This document shows, piece after piece, positions 18,309-28,199 of a stretch of 64,000 bases of DNA (its first letter is position 1; each line of letters begins with the position of its first letter). Source of the DNA: Taylorella asinigenitalis ATCC 700933. Lineage in GTDB: Bacteria > Pseudomonadota > Gammaproteobacteria > Burkholderiales > Burkholderiaceae_B. The stretch is from positions 124,001-188,000 of the forward strand of contig NZ_JHXN01000001.1 in assembly GCF_000687755.1 (NCBI RefSeq). The letters run 5' to 3'. Position numbers and translations under genes: made by a program. The notes beneath the pieces are model-generated. The model saw nothing but the letters and a program-made list of their open reading frames with translations. It searched no databases and was not told the DNA's origin.

Positions 18309-19397
18309 TTATTGTTTTGTAAGTTGATTAATTACAGCATCACCCATTTCAGAAGTGCTTACACGTTTTAGATTATTTGAATCACTCAATATATCTACAG
18401 TCCTATATCCCTCAGCTATGACCCCAGCAACAGCACTCTCTATTCTTTTTGCTTGTTCCTCCAAGCCAAAGCTATATCTAAGCATAAGAGCTGCTGACAA
18501 TATAGTGGCTAAAGGATTGGCCACATTTTTCCCAGCAATATCAGGAGCTGACCCATGACTTGGTTCATATAGACCTTGAGAACTAGCATTTAAAGATGCC
18601 GATGGCAACATTCCAATCGATCCAGTGAGCATAGAGGCTTCATCTGAAAGAATATCTCCAAATAAATTTCCTGTAAGAATAACATCGAACTCCTTAGGTG
18701 CCCTAACTAATTGCATAGCCGCATTATCGATATACATATGCGAAAGTGAAACATCTGGATATTCTATGGCTACTTCAATAACAATATCTCTCCATAACTG
18801 AGATGTTTCTAGTACATTTGCTTTATCTACAGAGCATAATTTTTTGTTTCTTAGTTTAGCTGTTTTAAAAGCAATATGAGCGATTCGTCTTATCTCACCC
18901 TCGCGATAGCACATAGTGTCAAAGCCTTCACGCTCACCAGCAAACTCACCTTCAGGAATTTCTCTTAACCCTCTAGGTTTTCCGAAATATACATCTCCAG
19001 TTAGCTCACGAATAATTAATATATCTAGCCCAGAAACGATCTCAGGTTTAAGAGTTGAGGCATCTGACAACTCAGGAAATAAGAAAGCTGGTCTGAGATT
19101 TGCAAAGAGACCAAGGTTTTTTCTAAGCCCAAGAATCGCTTGTTCAGGCCGAAATTCCCTCTCTAAAGAATCATATTTCCAGTCTCCAACAGCACCAAAT
19201 AAAACTGCTTTAGAGCGTTTTGCAAGATCTAAAGTTTGTTTTGGAAGAGGATATCCAGAATTATCATAAGCTGCACCGCCTACAGGCTGCTCCTCAAAAA
19301 CCAAATCTAAATCCAAACTTTTAAGTACCCGAACAGCTTGAGTAACAATCTCAGGGCCAATTCCATCCCCTGGCAATACAGCTACTAAATTATCCAT
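18309..19397 (-). CDS. leuB: 3-isopropylmalate dehydrogenase
   Basis: 362 residues. It oxidises and decarboxylates 3-isopropylmalate to 2-oxoisocaproate with NAD in leucine synthesis. [11 protein letters not shown] lies at the N-terminus. The Arg and Tyr catalytic residues are in the [12 protein letters not shown] region, the metal-binding aspartates in DNAAMQLV and [11 protein letters not shown], and the NAD motif is [14 protein letters not shown]. It overlaps leuD by 8 bp. Confidence 0.97.
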   Translation of the reverse strand: MDNLVAVLPGDGIGPEIVTQAVRVLKSLDLDLVFEEQPVGGAAYDNSGYPLPKQTLDLAKRSKAVLFGAVGDWKYDSLEREFRPEQAILGLRKNLGLFANLRPAFLFPELSDASTLKPEIVSGLDILIIRELTGDVYFGKPRGLREIPEGEFAGEREGFDTMCYREGEIRRIAHIAFKTAKLRNKKLCSVDKANVLETSQLWRDIVIEVAIEYPDVSLSHMYIDNAAMQLVRAPKEFDVILTGNLFGDILSDEASMLTGSIGMLPSASLNASSQGLYEPSHGSAPDIAGKNVANPLATILSAALMLRYSFGLEEQAKRIESAVAGVIAEGYRTVDILSDSNNLKRVSTSEMGDAVINQLTKQ

Positions 19398-20037
19398 GCA
19401 TACCCCTTAGCCAAGAATGCTCAGTTAAGCGATTTTGTTCAAATGATTTAATATTTTCAGTTTTGTTTAGAGTGATTCCAATATCATCTAGGCCATTCAA
19501 TAGACAATATTTTCTGAATTCATCTATTTCAAAATTAATTTCACTACCATTAGGCTTAATGATTTTTTGGTTTTCTAAATCAACGGTCAATGTATACCCT
19601 AATTGCTCAGAAACTTCCTTAAATAATTCATCAACAATATTCGCATCCAATTTTATTAGTAACAAACCATTTTTAAAACTATTGTTATGAAAAATATCAG
19701 CAAAAGTAGAGCCGATAATTACTCTAAACCCATTTTGCAACAAAGCCCAGGGTGCATGTTCGCGAGAGGAGCCACATCCAAAATTGCTTTTTACTAAAAG
19801 AATGCTTGCATCCTTATATCTTGGAAAATTCAAAACAAAATCAGGGTTTAGTGGTCTTGAAGAATTGTCCATTCCTGGTTCGCCGTGATCTAAATATCTT
19901 AGTTCATCAAATGCATTAGGACCAAACCCAGTCCTTGAGATTGATTTAAGAAACTGTTTTGGAATAATTAAATCGGTATCAACATTTTCCCTATCCAAAG
20001 GAACAACTAGACCTTTATGTTTAGTAAACACTTGCAT
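19390..20037 (-). CDS. leuD: 3-isopropylmalate dehydratase small subunit
   Basis: 215 residues. It is the swivel-domain partner of LeuC for interconverting 2- and 3-isopropylmalate. [14 protein letters not shown] and the active-site loop [15 protein letters not shown] are diagnostic. It sits 10 bp after leuC and overlaps leuB by 8 bp, so the complex subunits are made together. Confidence 0.97.
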   Translation of the reverse strand: MQVFTKHKGLVVPLDRENVDTDLIIPKQFLKSISRTGFGPNAFDELRYLDHGEPGMDNSSRPLNPDFVLNFPRYKDASILLVKSNFGCGSSREHAPWALLQNGFRVIIGSTFADIFHNNSFKNGLLLIKLDANIVDELFKEVSEQLGYTLTVDLENQKIIKPNGSEINFEIDEFRKYCLLNGLDDIGITLNKTENIKSFEQNRLTEHSWLRGMHG

Positions 20038-20047
20038 ATCTCACTCC

Positions 20048-21469
20048 TTAGATTTGAGAGTTTAGATTTTTATAATCACGGATATCCACGAAATGTCCAG
20101 CAATTGCTGCAGCCGCAGCCATAGCAGGGCTTACGAGATGAGTGCGCCCTCCATGCCCCTGACGTCCCTCGAAATTCCTATTTGAGGTAGATGCACAGCG
20201 TTCTTGAGGAGATAATCTATCGTTATTCATAGCAAGACACATAGAGCATCCTGGCGATCTCCATTCAAAGCCAGCATCAGTAAAAACTTTATCTAGTCCC
20301 TCTTTTTCCGCTTGTTCTTTCACAAGACCAGAGCCTGGCACGACCATAGCTAATTTAATATTGCTGGCAATGCGTTTGCCTTTTACTACCTCTGCTGCAC
20401 TTCGAATATCTTCTATTCGACTATTCGTACAGGACCCAATAAAGACTTTATCAATAAAAATATCAGTTATTTTTTGATTCGGCTCTAAGCCCATATATTC
20501 CAAAGCTCTGGCAATGCCCTGTGATTTTGTTAAATCAGATTCAGCCGACGGATTTGGAACTCGATCCCCTACTCCGAGTACCATTTCAGGAGAAGTACCC
20601 CATGTCACTTGAGGTACTACCTTAGTAGCATCTATTTTGATAACTTTATCAAAATGAGCACCTTCATCTGAATTAAGTGTTTTCCAATATTCAACGGCCA
20701 TATCCCATTCCGCTCCCTTAGGGGCAAATGGTTTGTTTTTAAAATAATCAATCGTTTTATCGTCTACAGCCACTAAACCTGATCTAGCTCCCGCTTCAAT
20801 GGCCATATTGCAAATCGTTAATCTAGACTCAATAGATAAATCGCTTATGGTAGAACCTGCAAATTCAATAGCATATCCTGTACCACCTGCTGTACCAATT
20901 TGACCAATAATATATAAAATCAAATCCTTTGATGTACAGCCATCTGGAAGCTTACCATCAACACGAATAAGCATATTTTTATCTTTAGTTTTAATCAAAG
21001 TCTGAGTGGATAATACATGTTCAACTTCAGAAGTACCAATTCCAAATGCCAATGCCCCAATCGCCCCGTGAGTACTAGTATGCGAATCACCACAAACGAC
21101 TGTCATTCCTGGTAATGTAGCTCCCTGCTCAGGTCCAACCACATGAACAATACCGTTTCTTATATCATTTACGTCGAAAAAAGTAATATCAAAGGCTTCG
21201 CAATTTTTTCTAAGTGTATCCACTTGTAATTTGGCAATGGGCTCGTCTATCCCCATTTTTATATTTTTTGTAGGTATGTTATGGTCCACTACCGCAAGAT
21301 TTGCCTCAATTCTCCAAGGCTTACGATTATTTAATCTCAAGCCCTCGAAAGCTTGCGGGCTAGTCACTTCGTGCAGAAGCTGTCTATCAATATAAATAAG
21401 AGAGGTACCATCATCAGAATTACTCACTACGTGAGCATCCCATAATTTATCGTATAAAGTTTTATTCAT
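20048..21469 (-). CDS. leuC: 3-isopropylmalate dehydratase large subunit
   Basis: 473 residues. An aconitase-family enzyme with three [4Fe-4S] cysteine ligands: VCGDSH provides the first, and GSCTNSR and CSMCLAMN the others. The N-terminal [12 protein letters not shown] and [22 protein letters not shown] are typical of LeuC. It is the first of the leucine genes. The DUF2069 gene upstream overlaps its start by 8 bp, so the operon may begin there. I saw no leader peptide or attenuator. Confidence 0.97.
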   Translation of the reverse strand: MNKTLYDKLWDAHVVSNSDDGTSLIYIDRQLLHEVTSPQAFEGLRLNNRKPWRIEANLAVVDHNIPTKNIKMGIDEPIAKLQVDTLRKNCEAFDITFFDVNDIRNGIVHVVGPEQGATLPGMTVVCGDSHTSTHGAIGALAFGIGTSEVEHVLSTQTLIKTKDKNMLIRVDGKLPDGCTSKDLILYIIGQIGTAGGTGYAIEFAGSTISDLSIESRLTICNMAIEAGARSGLVAVDDKTIDYFKNKPFAPKGAEWDMAVEYWKTLNSDEGAHFDKVIKIDATKVVPQVTWGTSPEMVLGVGDRVPNPSAESDLTKSQGIARALEYMGLEPNQKITDIFIDKVFIGSCTNSRIEDIRSAAEVVKGKRIASNIKLAMVVPGSGLVKEQAEKEGLDKVFTDAGFEWRSPGCSMCLAMNNDRLSPQERCASTSNRNFEGRQGHGGRTHLVSPAMAAAAAIAGHFVDIRDYKNLNSQI

Positions 21470-21893
21470 TTGTACTCCTTATTTTTTTCTTATGAGCTTT
21501 GAACGCTTGCTTAGCTGGTCTTAAATATATAAGAGAAAATATGAAAATTCCCGTAGCTAATAAAAATTCTATCAAACCGAGAAATTTAGATGTTTCTGTA
21601 GTATCCGACATCATTCTGACAATGCCTTCCATTACATATAAAAGAATTACTAAGGATAGCCATTGCAATAAATAAATATCCCCTTTATATGTGCCATACA
21701 GCAAAAAAAACAGTGGCATAATTTTTAAAACATATAAGCTGCCGCCTGGTAACAATGGATCTAACCACAACTCCCACAGAACGTTTAAGAGAATAAGTGC
21801 TGATAAAAGTATGAATATTATTTTCTTTGTTAATTTGTTCTGAGGGTTATTCACTAAATTAAAATGGCTTAAAGTCAAAATGTAATTTTCCAT
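21462..21893 (-). CDS. DUF2069 family membrane protein
   Basis: 143 residues with four hydrophobic segments (about 27-43, 50-66, 73-90, 106-124) in the order seen in the small DUF2069 inner-membrane proteins of proteobacteria. The block [38 protein letters not shown] is characteristic. Function is unknown. It overlaps leuC by 8 bp and is divergent from the YihY gene, with about 60 bp between the two starts. Confidence 0.8.
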   Translation of the reverse strand: MENYILTLSHFNLVNNPQNKLTKKIIFILLSALILLNVLWELWLDPLLPGGSLYVLKIMPLFFLLYGTYKGDIYLLQWLSLVILLYVMEGIVRMMSDTTETSKFLGLIEFLLATGIFIFSLIYLRPAKQAFKAHKKKIRSTNE

Positions 21894-21919
21894 TTTAATC
21901 TAAATTATTCCTAAGATTG

Positions 21920-21957
21920 TTATACTTACACAATGTTATATTTCGGGGTAAGTATGT
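21920..21957 (+). promoter_or_regulatory. Promoter -10 and SD that set the start of the YihY/BrkB gene
   Basis: A TATACT hexamer at about 21921 places the transcript start near 21933. That makes the first in-frame ATG (21933) leaderless or untranscribed. The ATG at 21954 is preceded by GGGGTAAG with ideal spacing, so it is chosen as the real start. Basis is the sequence only. Confidence 0.6.
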
Positions 21958-23297
21958 CAGTCCTTATAGATGAAGATGAACAATTAGAAGACATTCAAGA
22001 TGCTCATGAACTTCAAGAGCATAGCAGTCTTGAAGACAAGAAATCTAAAAAATCATTTAAAGAAACTGTTTCATACATCTACAATAGAGTTCTTAAAGAA
22101 AATATAACTCAAGTTGCTGGCACTCTTACTTACACAACTGTACTTGCTGTAGTCCCATTATTAGCTGTTATTCTCTCACTATTCACAGCTTTTCCTATGT
22201 TTCACACCATACAGGGTGATCTCCAAACTTACATGACAAGCAATCTTATGCCTGAGAGTCTATCTGATCAAATAATGAATTATTTAAATCAGTTTGCTGA
22301 AAGTGCAAGAGGTATGACTGTTGTTGGTTCAGTTTTCCTAGTCATAACCTCCATTATGCTTATGAAAACTATAGATGAAGTATTAAATAAAATGTTTAGA
22401 GTTACTAAACAAAGGCCACTATGGATTCGAATTCTTATATATTGGGCTGTATTATCAGTTGGCCCATTTGTGTTTGGAGCAAGCATATGGGCAAGCACTT
22501 ATGTTACTAGAGCTAAGCTTGGCGTTGGTATGGATTTAAGTGTTATACAAAACCTATTTGGTACTATTTTTCCATTTATTTTGTCTTTTATTTCTTTCTC
22601 ATTGATTTATAAAATCGTTCCAAATAGACAAGTTCATTGGAAAGATGCACTGATTGGCGGAGCTACTTCAGCTTTGCTATTTGAAGGACTGAAATTCGGA
22701 TTTACATACTATATAACTAAATTTCCCTCTTACACCCTGATATACGGTACCTTTGCCACCATACCATTATTCTTATTATGGATTTATATTTCATGGATTA
22801 TCATACTCGCTGGAGCCTTACTGGTAGCTCTACTTCCACAACTTAGGTATGGTTTTGATTACACATACAATAAAATCGGTGCTGATTTCACACAATCGGT
22901 AAGGATTTTAAGACTATTAAATAATTCAAGAAACGACAATCCCCCGGGAAAAAGCACCAACACAATTGTTCATGAAGTCCATGGAGAAATTGCACATACT
23001 CTTATGCTTTTAGATAAGTTAAAAACTTTGGGATATATTGTAAATACAGACGGCAAGCGTTCTGAACGATGGGTTATAGCTAGTGATTATGATATGGACA
23101 TGTCCAAACTTAAGGATATGTTTCTTCTGAATAAATCAATCAATGATAAGGTTGATAACAATATGAAAAAACAGATGGCCCGTCTAATACTCGATGAGCA
23201 TGTAACACTTGGCGAATTAATACCATCAAATACAAGAAAAGAAAGCCTACCAACAAAGCAAAATTTACTAATCTCTGATATCAGTACTACAGTCTAA
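21954..23297 (+). CDS. YihY/BrkB family inner-membrane protein
   Basis: 447 residues from the preferred ATG at 21954 (454 from the earlier ATG). An acidic N-terminal stretch is followed by six or seven membrane segments. The conserved AGTLTYTTVLAVVPLLAVILSLF block (about residue 50), LPLFLLWIYISWIIILAGALLVA and the TFPSYTLIYGTFATIP-like loop are typical of the UPF0761 family. A soluble C-terminal domain of about 150 residues resembles a winged helix. Once linked to RNase BN, the family has no settled function. The 3' end overlaps convergent yfaE by 30 bp. Confidence 0.87.
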   Translation: MSVLIDEDEQLEDIQDAHELQEHSSLEDKKSKKSFKETVSYIYNRVLKENITQVAGTLTYTTVLAVVPLLAVILSLFTAFPMFHTIQGDLQTYMTSNLMPESLSDQIMNYLNQFAESARGMTVVGSVFLVITSIMLMKTIDEVLNKMFRVTKQRPLWIRILIYWAVLSVGPFVFGASIWASTYVTRAKLGVGMDLSVIQNLFGTIFPFILSFISFSLIYKIVPNRQVHWKDALIGGATSALLFEGLKFGFTYYITKFPSYTLIYGTFATIPLFLLWIYISWIIILAGALLVALLPQLRYGFDYTYNKIGADFTQSVRILRLLNNSRNDNPPGKSTNTIVHEVHGEIAHTLMLLDKLKTLGYIVNTDGKRSERWVIASDYDMDMSKLKDMFLLNKSINDKVDNNMKKQMARLILDEHVTLGELIPSNTRKESLPTKQNLLISDISTTV

Positions 23298-23531
23298 AAT
23301 CACTGATCCTTTAGCTTTACAACAACAAGGTAGAATTTCGTCAGGACCTATGTAAGCTAGAGGGTCTATTAAATAATCAACCTCACCAGTTATTATTTTT
23401 GTTCTACATGTGCCACAAAACCCCGAACGGCAATGGCTTGGAACATTGTGACCTGTTCGTTCCAAGCTCTCTAATAGCGTCTCGTTTTCAAACGTATGAA
23501 AGCCAAGGCTTTCAGTAATTACATAGGCCAT
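23268..23531 (-). CDS. yfaE: Class I ribonucleotide reductase maintenance ferredoxin
   Basis: 87 residues. A plant-type [2Fe-2S] ferredoxin with ligands in HCRSGFCGTCRTKI (Cys-x4-Cys-x2-Cys) and a final Cys in LPCCCKAKG. In E. coli YfaE reduces the diferric centre of NrdB and restores the tyrosyl radical. The gene lies 1 bp after nrdB in the same operon, which fits that role exactly. Its last 30 bp overlap the convergent YihY gene. Confidence 0.93.
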   Translation of the reverse strand: MAYVITESLGFHTFENETLLESLERTGHNVPSHCRSGFCGTCRTKIITGEVDYLIDPLAYIGPDEILPCCCKAKGSVILDCSTDIRD

Positions 23532-23532
23532 C

Positions 23533-24666
23533 CTATAGATCGTCGGCGCTCAATTCATCGATATCCAGATTAGAATCTACTTGACCAACAAGATATGAAG
23601 TAAGCTCAACCTCCTGAGGTGCAACTTGAACATTATCCGAAGTTAGCCATGTATTAATCCATGGAATAGGATTTTGTTTAGAATTCGGAAAGGCCTCCCT
23701 CAATCCAACAGCAAGCATTCGAATATTTGTGATGTATTCAACGTATTGGATTAGTATGTCTTTATTTAACCCAATCATAGAACCATCTTTAAATAAATAC
23801 TCAGCCCAAGCTTTTTCTTGTTCAGCAGCATTTTTAAATAACTCAAAACACTCTTCATTTAATTCTTTAGCAATAACAGCCATTTCTGGATCATCTTCTC
23901 CAGAACGCATTATATTGAGCATATGTTGAGTACTTGTAAGGTGAAGTGCTTCATCGCGTGCAATAAGTTTTATGATTTTTGCGTTACCTTCCATAAGTTT
24001 GCGTTCTGCAAATGCAAATGAACACGCAAAACTTACATAAAATCTAATGGCCTCCAAAACATTAACTGCCATTAAGCAAAGATAAAGACGTTTCTTAAGC
24101 TCATTAATACTCACTTCAACTTCTTTGCCGTTTATGTTGTGAGTACCTTCGCCGAACAATTCATAATACTGAGTTAATTCAATTAAATTGTCGTAGTATT
24201 TGGAAATGTCTTTGGCTCTCTCTAGAATATGTTTATTTCGAACAATATCATCAAAGATAGAGCTAGGATCGACTGATATATTTCTAATGATATGTGTATA
24301 GGATCTAGAGTGAATAGTTTCAGAAAAAGACCAGGTTTCAATCCAAGTTTCAAGTTCGGGTAAAGAGACCAGGGGTAAAAAGGCAACATTAGGACTTCTG
24401 CCTTGAATCGAATCCAAAAGAGTTTGATATTTTAGATTGCTAATAAATATATGTTTTTCATGCTCTGGTAGACCTGCATAATCAATACGATCTTGTGAGA
24501 CATCAATCTCCTCTGGTCTCCAGAAAAAAGACAATTGCTTTTCGATTAATTTTTCAAAAATTTCATATTTTTGCTGATCATATCGAGCAACATTTACGGG
24601 TTGACCAAAAAACATAGGCTCTTTTAAAGCATTGTTTGGTGTTTGGCAAAATGTACTATATTTCAT
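23533..24666 (-). CDS. nrdB: Ribonucleoside-diphosphate reductase class Ia, beta subunit
   Basis: 377 residues, full length. It carries the diiron-tyrosyl radical cofactor. Iron ligands are visible in [12 protein letters not shown] (Asp or Glu region), [15 protein letters not shown] (Glu and His) and [15 protein letters not shown] (Glu and His). The C-terminal tail, which docks to NrdA, ends in acidic residues ([10 protein letters not shown]). It is 23 bp after nrdA and 1 bp before yfaE, so all three respond together to NrdR. Confidence 0.97.
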   Translation of the reverse strand: MKYSTFCQTPNNALKEPMFFGQPVNVARYDQQKYEIFEKLIEKQLSFFWRPEEIDVSQDRIDYAGLPEHEKHIFISNLKYQTLLDSIQGRSPNVAFLPLVSLPELETWIETWSFSETIHSRSYTHIIRNISVDPSSIFDDIVRNKHILERAKDISKYYDNLIELTQYYELFGEGTHNINGKEVEVSINELKKRLYLCLMAVNVLEAIRFYVSFACSFAFAERKLMEGNAKIIKLIARDEALHLTSTQHMLNIMRSGEDDPEMAVIAKELNEECFELFKNAAEQEKAWAEYLFKDGSMIGLNKDILIQYVEYITNIRMLAVGLREAFPNSKQNPIPWINTWLTSDNVQVAPQEVELTSYLVGQVDSNLDIDELSADDL

Positions 24667-24689
24667 AATTTTCCTCTATGTGCATGCCT

Positions 24690-26966
24690 TTAGATTTTGC
24701 ATGCCCCTCCAGCACAATCATCTTCTTTTGCAGTATCTTGAATATCATCCGATCCATCCCTAGTGTTGTGATAGTACAGAGTTTTAATTCCGTACTTATA
24801 AACTTTAAGAAGGTCCTTAATTAATTGTTGCATAGGGACTAAGCCATTTGGGAATTTTTTAGGATCATAGTTAGTGTTTGCTGATATAGACTGATCAACG
24901 AATTTCTGCATAATACCTACGATTTGGAAATAACCTTCCATATTAGGTAACTGCCATAAAGTTTCGTATTTATCTTTAAGTTCTTTATATTCTGGAACTA
25001 TTTGTTTTAGGATTCCATCCTTTGATTGTTTTACGGTTATTAAACCTCTAGGAGGTTCGATTCCATTGGTAGCATTAGAAATTTGACTAGAAGTCTCAGA
25101 CGGCATAAGTGCTGTTAAAGTGGAATTTCTAAGACCATTTTTCATAATCTCAACTCGTAACGTTTCCCAATCTAAATGCAAAGTTTCATCACAAAATTGA
25201 TCTATCGATTTTTTGTATGTATCAATCGGCAATAGCCCTTGAGAATATTTAGTCTCGTTAAATGCTGGGCAAGGACCAAACTCTATAGCCAAATTCATAG
25301 AAGCTTTCAATAAATAATACTGGATAGCTTCAAATGTTCTATGTGTCAAAGCATTCCCGCTACCGTCAGAGTATTTTGCATTGTTTTTAGCTAGATAGTA
25401 TGCAAAATTAATAACACCCACGCCAAGAGAGCGGCGATTCATAGTACTAATTTGAGCAGCTTTAATTGGATAATCTTGATAATCCAATAAGGCATCTAAG
25501 GCACGTACTACCAAATCGGCTAAGTGTTCAAGTTCCTCTAAATTTTCAATCGCACCAAGATTAAACGCAGATAAAGTGCATAAAGCAATCTCACCTTTGA
25601 CATCATTGATATCATCTAGTGGTTTTGTTGGCAATGTAATCTCTAAGCAAAGATTACTTTGTCTGATAGGAGACTTTTTAGAGTCAAAAGCACTATGTGT
25701 ATTGCAGTGATCTACATTTTGTATATAGATACGTCCCGTGCTAGCCCTCTCCTGCATAAGCATAGAGAATAAATCATTAGATTTAACCTGACGTTTGCGT
25801 ATGCTAGGATCTTGCTCGTATTTTGTGTAGAGTTGTTCGAATAATTCTTGATCTTCGAAAAAGGCATCATATAAGCCAGGAACATCAGAAGGAGAAAATA
25901 AAGTTATATTTTGCCCTTTTACCAACCTTTCATACATCAGTTTGTTGAGCTGAACACCATAATCCATATGACGTACACGATTGGCTTCTACACCACGATT
26001 ATTTTTAAGTACTAATAAGGATTCAACTTCAAGATGCCATATTGGATAAAAAAGAGTAGCAGCACCTCCGCGCACACCCCCTTGAGAGCAGCATTTAACA
26101 GCAGTTTGAAAATGTTTATAAAATGGGATGCACCCTGTATGTCTAGCCTCTCCGCCACGAATTGGACTTCCCTCAGCCCTAATTCGACCTGCATTTATAC
26201 CTATTCCAGCTCTTTGAGAAACATATCGAACAATTGCAGAGCTTGTAGCATTAATTGAATCTAGACTATCCCCGCACTCAATTAACACGCATGAACTAAA
26301 TTGCCTTGTTGGAGTTCTAACACCAGCCATAATTGGGGTTGGCAATGATATCTTATAAGTCGATGTAGCATCATAGAACTCTTTTATATATTTAAGCCTA
26401 GTTTCTTTTGGATATTTTGCAAATAAGCAAGCGGCCACTAATAAATATAAAAATTGTGGAGTTTCGTAGATATCCCCGTTTACTCGATTTTGAACAAGGT
26501 ATTTACCTTGCATCTGCATAACAGCAACATATGAAAAATCCCAATCCCTATCGTGCACAAGATAACCATTCATCTCATCAAACTCTTCTTTAGAGTAATC
26601 TGTGAGAAGGTTTTTATCGTATACCCCTTTTTCAACCAATTTGGATACATGGTCATATAAGTGAGGAGGCACATGATCTCCATAAGCCTTTTTGCGTATA
26701 TGAATCATTGCAAGACGAGCTGCTAAAAACTGATAATCTGGCGTTTCAGTTGAAATTAAGTCTGCAGCTGCTTTAATGATTGTCTCTTGAATATCTTGAG
26801 TCTGAATACCATCATAAAATTGAATTTGAGAATTTAATTCAACTTGTGATGTGGATACATTTTCTAAACCTTTTGCGGCCCAGTCGATAACGCGGTGGAT
26901 TTTCTCAAGGTCGATAGGCTCAGAGCGCCCATCACGCTTGATAACGGAGATGGTGTTAGTGTTCAT
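24690..26966 (-). CDS. nrdA: Ribonucleoside-diphosphate reductase class Ia, alpha subunit
   Basis: 758 residues. It reduces ribonucleoside diphosphates to deoxynucleotides in the cytoplasm. The N-terminal ATP-cone (SVIKRDGRSEPIDLEKIHRV) is the allosteric activity site. FSSCVLIECGDSL holds one redox cysteine, and NLCLEITLPTKP the active-site cysteine; the C-terminal pair is CAGGAC. Two NrdR boxes lie upstream (27015-27062) with a putative promoter, so it is repressed when (d)ATP is ample. Confidence 0.97.
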   Translation of the reverse strand: MNTNTISVIKRDGRSEPIDLEKIHRVIDWAAKGLENVSTSQVELNSQIQFYDGIQTQDIQETIIKAAADLISTETPDYQFLAARLAMIHIRKKAYGDHVPPHLYDHVSKLVEKGVYDKNLLTDYSKEEFDEMNGYLVHDRDWDFSYVAVMQMQGKYLVQNRVNGDIYETPQFLYLLVAACLFAKYPKETRLKYIKEFYDATSTYKISLPTPIMAGVRTPTRQFSSCVLIECGDSLDSINATSSAIVRYVSQRAGIGINAGRIRAEGSPIRGGEARHTGCIPFYKHFQTAVKCCSQGGVRGGAATLFYPIWHLEVESLLVLKNNRGVEANRVRHMDYGVQLNKLMYERLVKGQNITLFSPSDVPGLYDAFFEDQELFEQLYTKYEQDPSIRKRQVKSNDLFSMLMQERASTGRIYIQNVDHCNTHSAFDSKKSPIRQSNLCLEITLPTKPLDDINDVKGEIALCTLSAFNLGAIENLEELEHLADLVVRALDALLDYQDYPIKAAQISTMNRRSLGVGVINFAYYLAKNNAKYSDGSGNALTHRTFEAIQYYLLKASMNLAIEFGPCPAFNETKYSQGLLPIDTYKKSIDQFCDETLHLDWETLRVEIMKNGLRNSTLTALMPSETSSQISNATNGIEPPRGLITVKQSKDGILKQIVPEYKELKDKYETLWQLPNMEGYFQIVGIMQKFVDQSISANTNYDPKKFPNGLVPMQQLIKDLLKVYKYGIKTLYYHNTRDGSDDIQDTAKEDDCAGGACKI

Positions 26967-27014
26967 AAATAGTCCAGCAAAGATTTTACAGGACTAAATA
27001 TAGACTCTTAGTAA

Positions 27015-27030
27015 AATCTATATTTAGTAT
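27015..27030 (-). promoter_or_regulatory. NrdR box 1 (proximal to nrdA)
   Basis: On the minus strand this reads ATACTAAATATAGATT. It keeps the core C-T-A-N-ATATAG of the NrdR consensus ACACWATATATWGTGT. It lies 32 bp from box 2, about three helical turns, which is the usual spacing of paired NrdR boxes. Confidence 0.7.
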
Positions 27031-27046
27031 TGTTTAAGTGCTCAAG

Positions 27047-27062
27047 GCACAATATATAGTAT
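27047..27062 (-). promoter_or_regulatory. NrdR box 2 (distal to nrdA)
   Basis: On the minus strand this reads ATACTATATATTGTGC, a 14 of 16 match to the NrdR consensus ACACWATATATWGTGT. It overlaps the likely -10 of nrdA (27061-27066), so bound NrdR would block RNA polymerase. Confidence 0.8.
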
Positions 27063-27089
27063 CTAAATAAATTAAATCTCTCAAGTCAA
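27061..27089 (-). promoter_or_regulatory. Putative nrdA promoter
   Basis: Minus-strand TTGACT (27084-27089) is a good -35. TTAGAT (27061-27066), 17 bp away, is a weak -10. The transcript would start near 27054, giving a leader of about 87 nt. The remainder of the 252-bp gap (27090-27218) is AT-rich, and I saw no gene in it. Confidence 0.45.
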
Positions 27090-27218
27090 GGTAAAATTTG
27101 AACGCCTTTATAGGACCTTGATATATCTTACTTTCCTAGCAAACCTACTATGAATAAAAATTTGTAGTTTTTTTGATTAAACTCAAATGTAATAGCACTT
27201 TATTACAAGTAACAAACA

Positions 27219-28199
27219 TTAACAAAATGGTTCGAAAGCTTCTGCTATTACAGAAATATCATTTGACCTAAGATTTTTAGGGTCAGACAAAAGTTGCCTA
27301 AACCTTCTAGCTCCCTTCAATCCATTCATAAGTCCTAAAACAGGATTGACCACTTCTCTAAGGTTACCCCCTCTCCCGATATTTTGTAAGGCATAATCAA
27401 TTAGTGAATCTCTAATAAATTTAAAATCAAAGCTAGTATCATTTCCAAATATATGGGTGGCAATGTCCCCGAATACCCTCGGTTCATGCCAAGCCAGTCT
27501 ACCAATCATGATCCCATCAAATTCATGAGCAAGCCGTATCGCATCATCAAAATTTGAAATTCCGCCGTTTAAAACAAAATTTGCATCAGGAAAATCTGCT
27601 TTGAGCTTATTAACGTATTCATATTTAAGAGGAGGAATTTTTCGATTATCTTTAGGGCTTAAGCCACTTAGGATTGCATTTCTTGCATGAGTGACAAACT
27701 CCCTACAACCTACATCATATAGCTTTGATACAAAGTTAAAAGTAAAACCATAGTCATTATGATTGTCTACGCCTAAACGGTGTTTAATACTAATTGGCAA
27801 GGAGCATGACTCAGACATTGCCACCCAACAATCTGCTACCAATTCAGGCTCAAGCATCAAACATGCACCGAAAGCCCCCTTTTGCACACGTTCAGATGGG
27901 CAGCCACAATTTAAATTTACTTCGTCATAACCCCATTCTTCTGCAAGCTTAGTGCAGTGGGCCAAATCCTTAGGATCGCTGCCTCCAAGCTGAAGTGCGA
28001 CCGGATGCTCCTCTGTATTAAAGTCTAGGTGTCTTGGTATATTCCCATAAATCAGTGCACCAGTAGTAACCATTTCTGTATATAGGAGTGCTTGTGGGGC
28101 TAAAAGTCTGTGAAAATACCGGCAATGTTTATTCGTAACGTCAAGCATTGGTGCGACCGATAAACGCCTGCCCTTAGATAATTTAGAATTTTTATTCAT
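27219..28199 (-). CDS. dusA: tRNA-dihydrouridine synthase A
   Basis: 326 residues. A flavoenzyme that reduces uridines 20/20a in the D-loop of tRNA. The TIM-barrel start RRLSVAPMLDVTNKHCRYFHRLL, the catalytic Cys in NLNCGCPSERVQKGAFGACLM and the FMN-phosphate loop GGISNFDDA...IMIGR all match DusA. Its ATG overlaps the stop of the ClC gene by 4 bp. Two candidate uptake motifs (27457, 27816) lie within it. Confidence 0.96.
   Translation of the reverse strand: MNKNSKLSKGRRLSVAPMLDVTNKHCRYFHRLLAPQALLYTEMVTTGALIYGNIPRHLDFNTEEHPVALQLGGSDPKDLAHCTKLAEEWGYDEVNLNCGCPSERVQKGAFGACLMLEPELVADCWVAMSESCSLPISIKHRLGVDNHNDYGFTFNFVSKLYDVGCREFVTHARNAILSGLSPKDNRKIPPLKYEYVNKLKADFPDANFVLNGGISNFDDAIRLAHEFDGIMIGRLAWHEPRVFGDIATHIFGNDTSFDFKFIRDSLIDYALQNIGRGGNLREVVNPVLGLMNGLKGARRFRQLLSDPKNLRSNDISVIAEAFEPFC

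Noticed and set aside
18916-19269. 117-codon plus-strand ORF inside leuB
   Set aside because: It lies wholly opposite leuB, which has intact motifs throughout. No SD or known domain.
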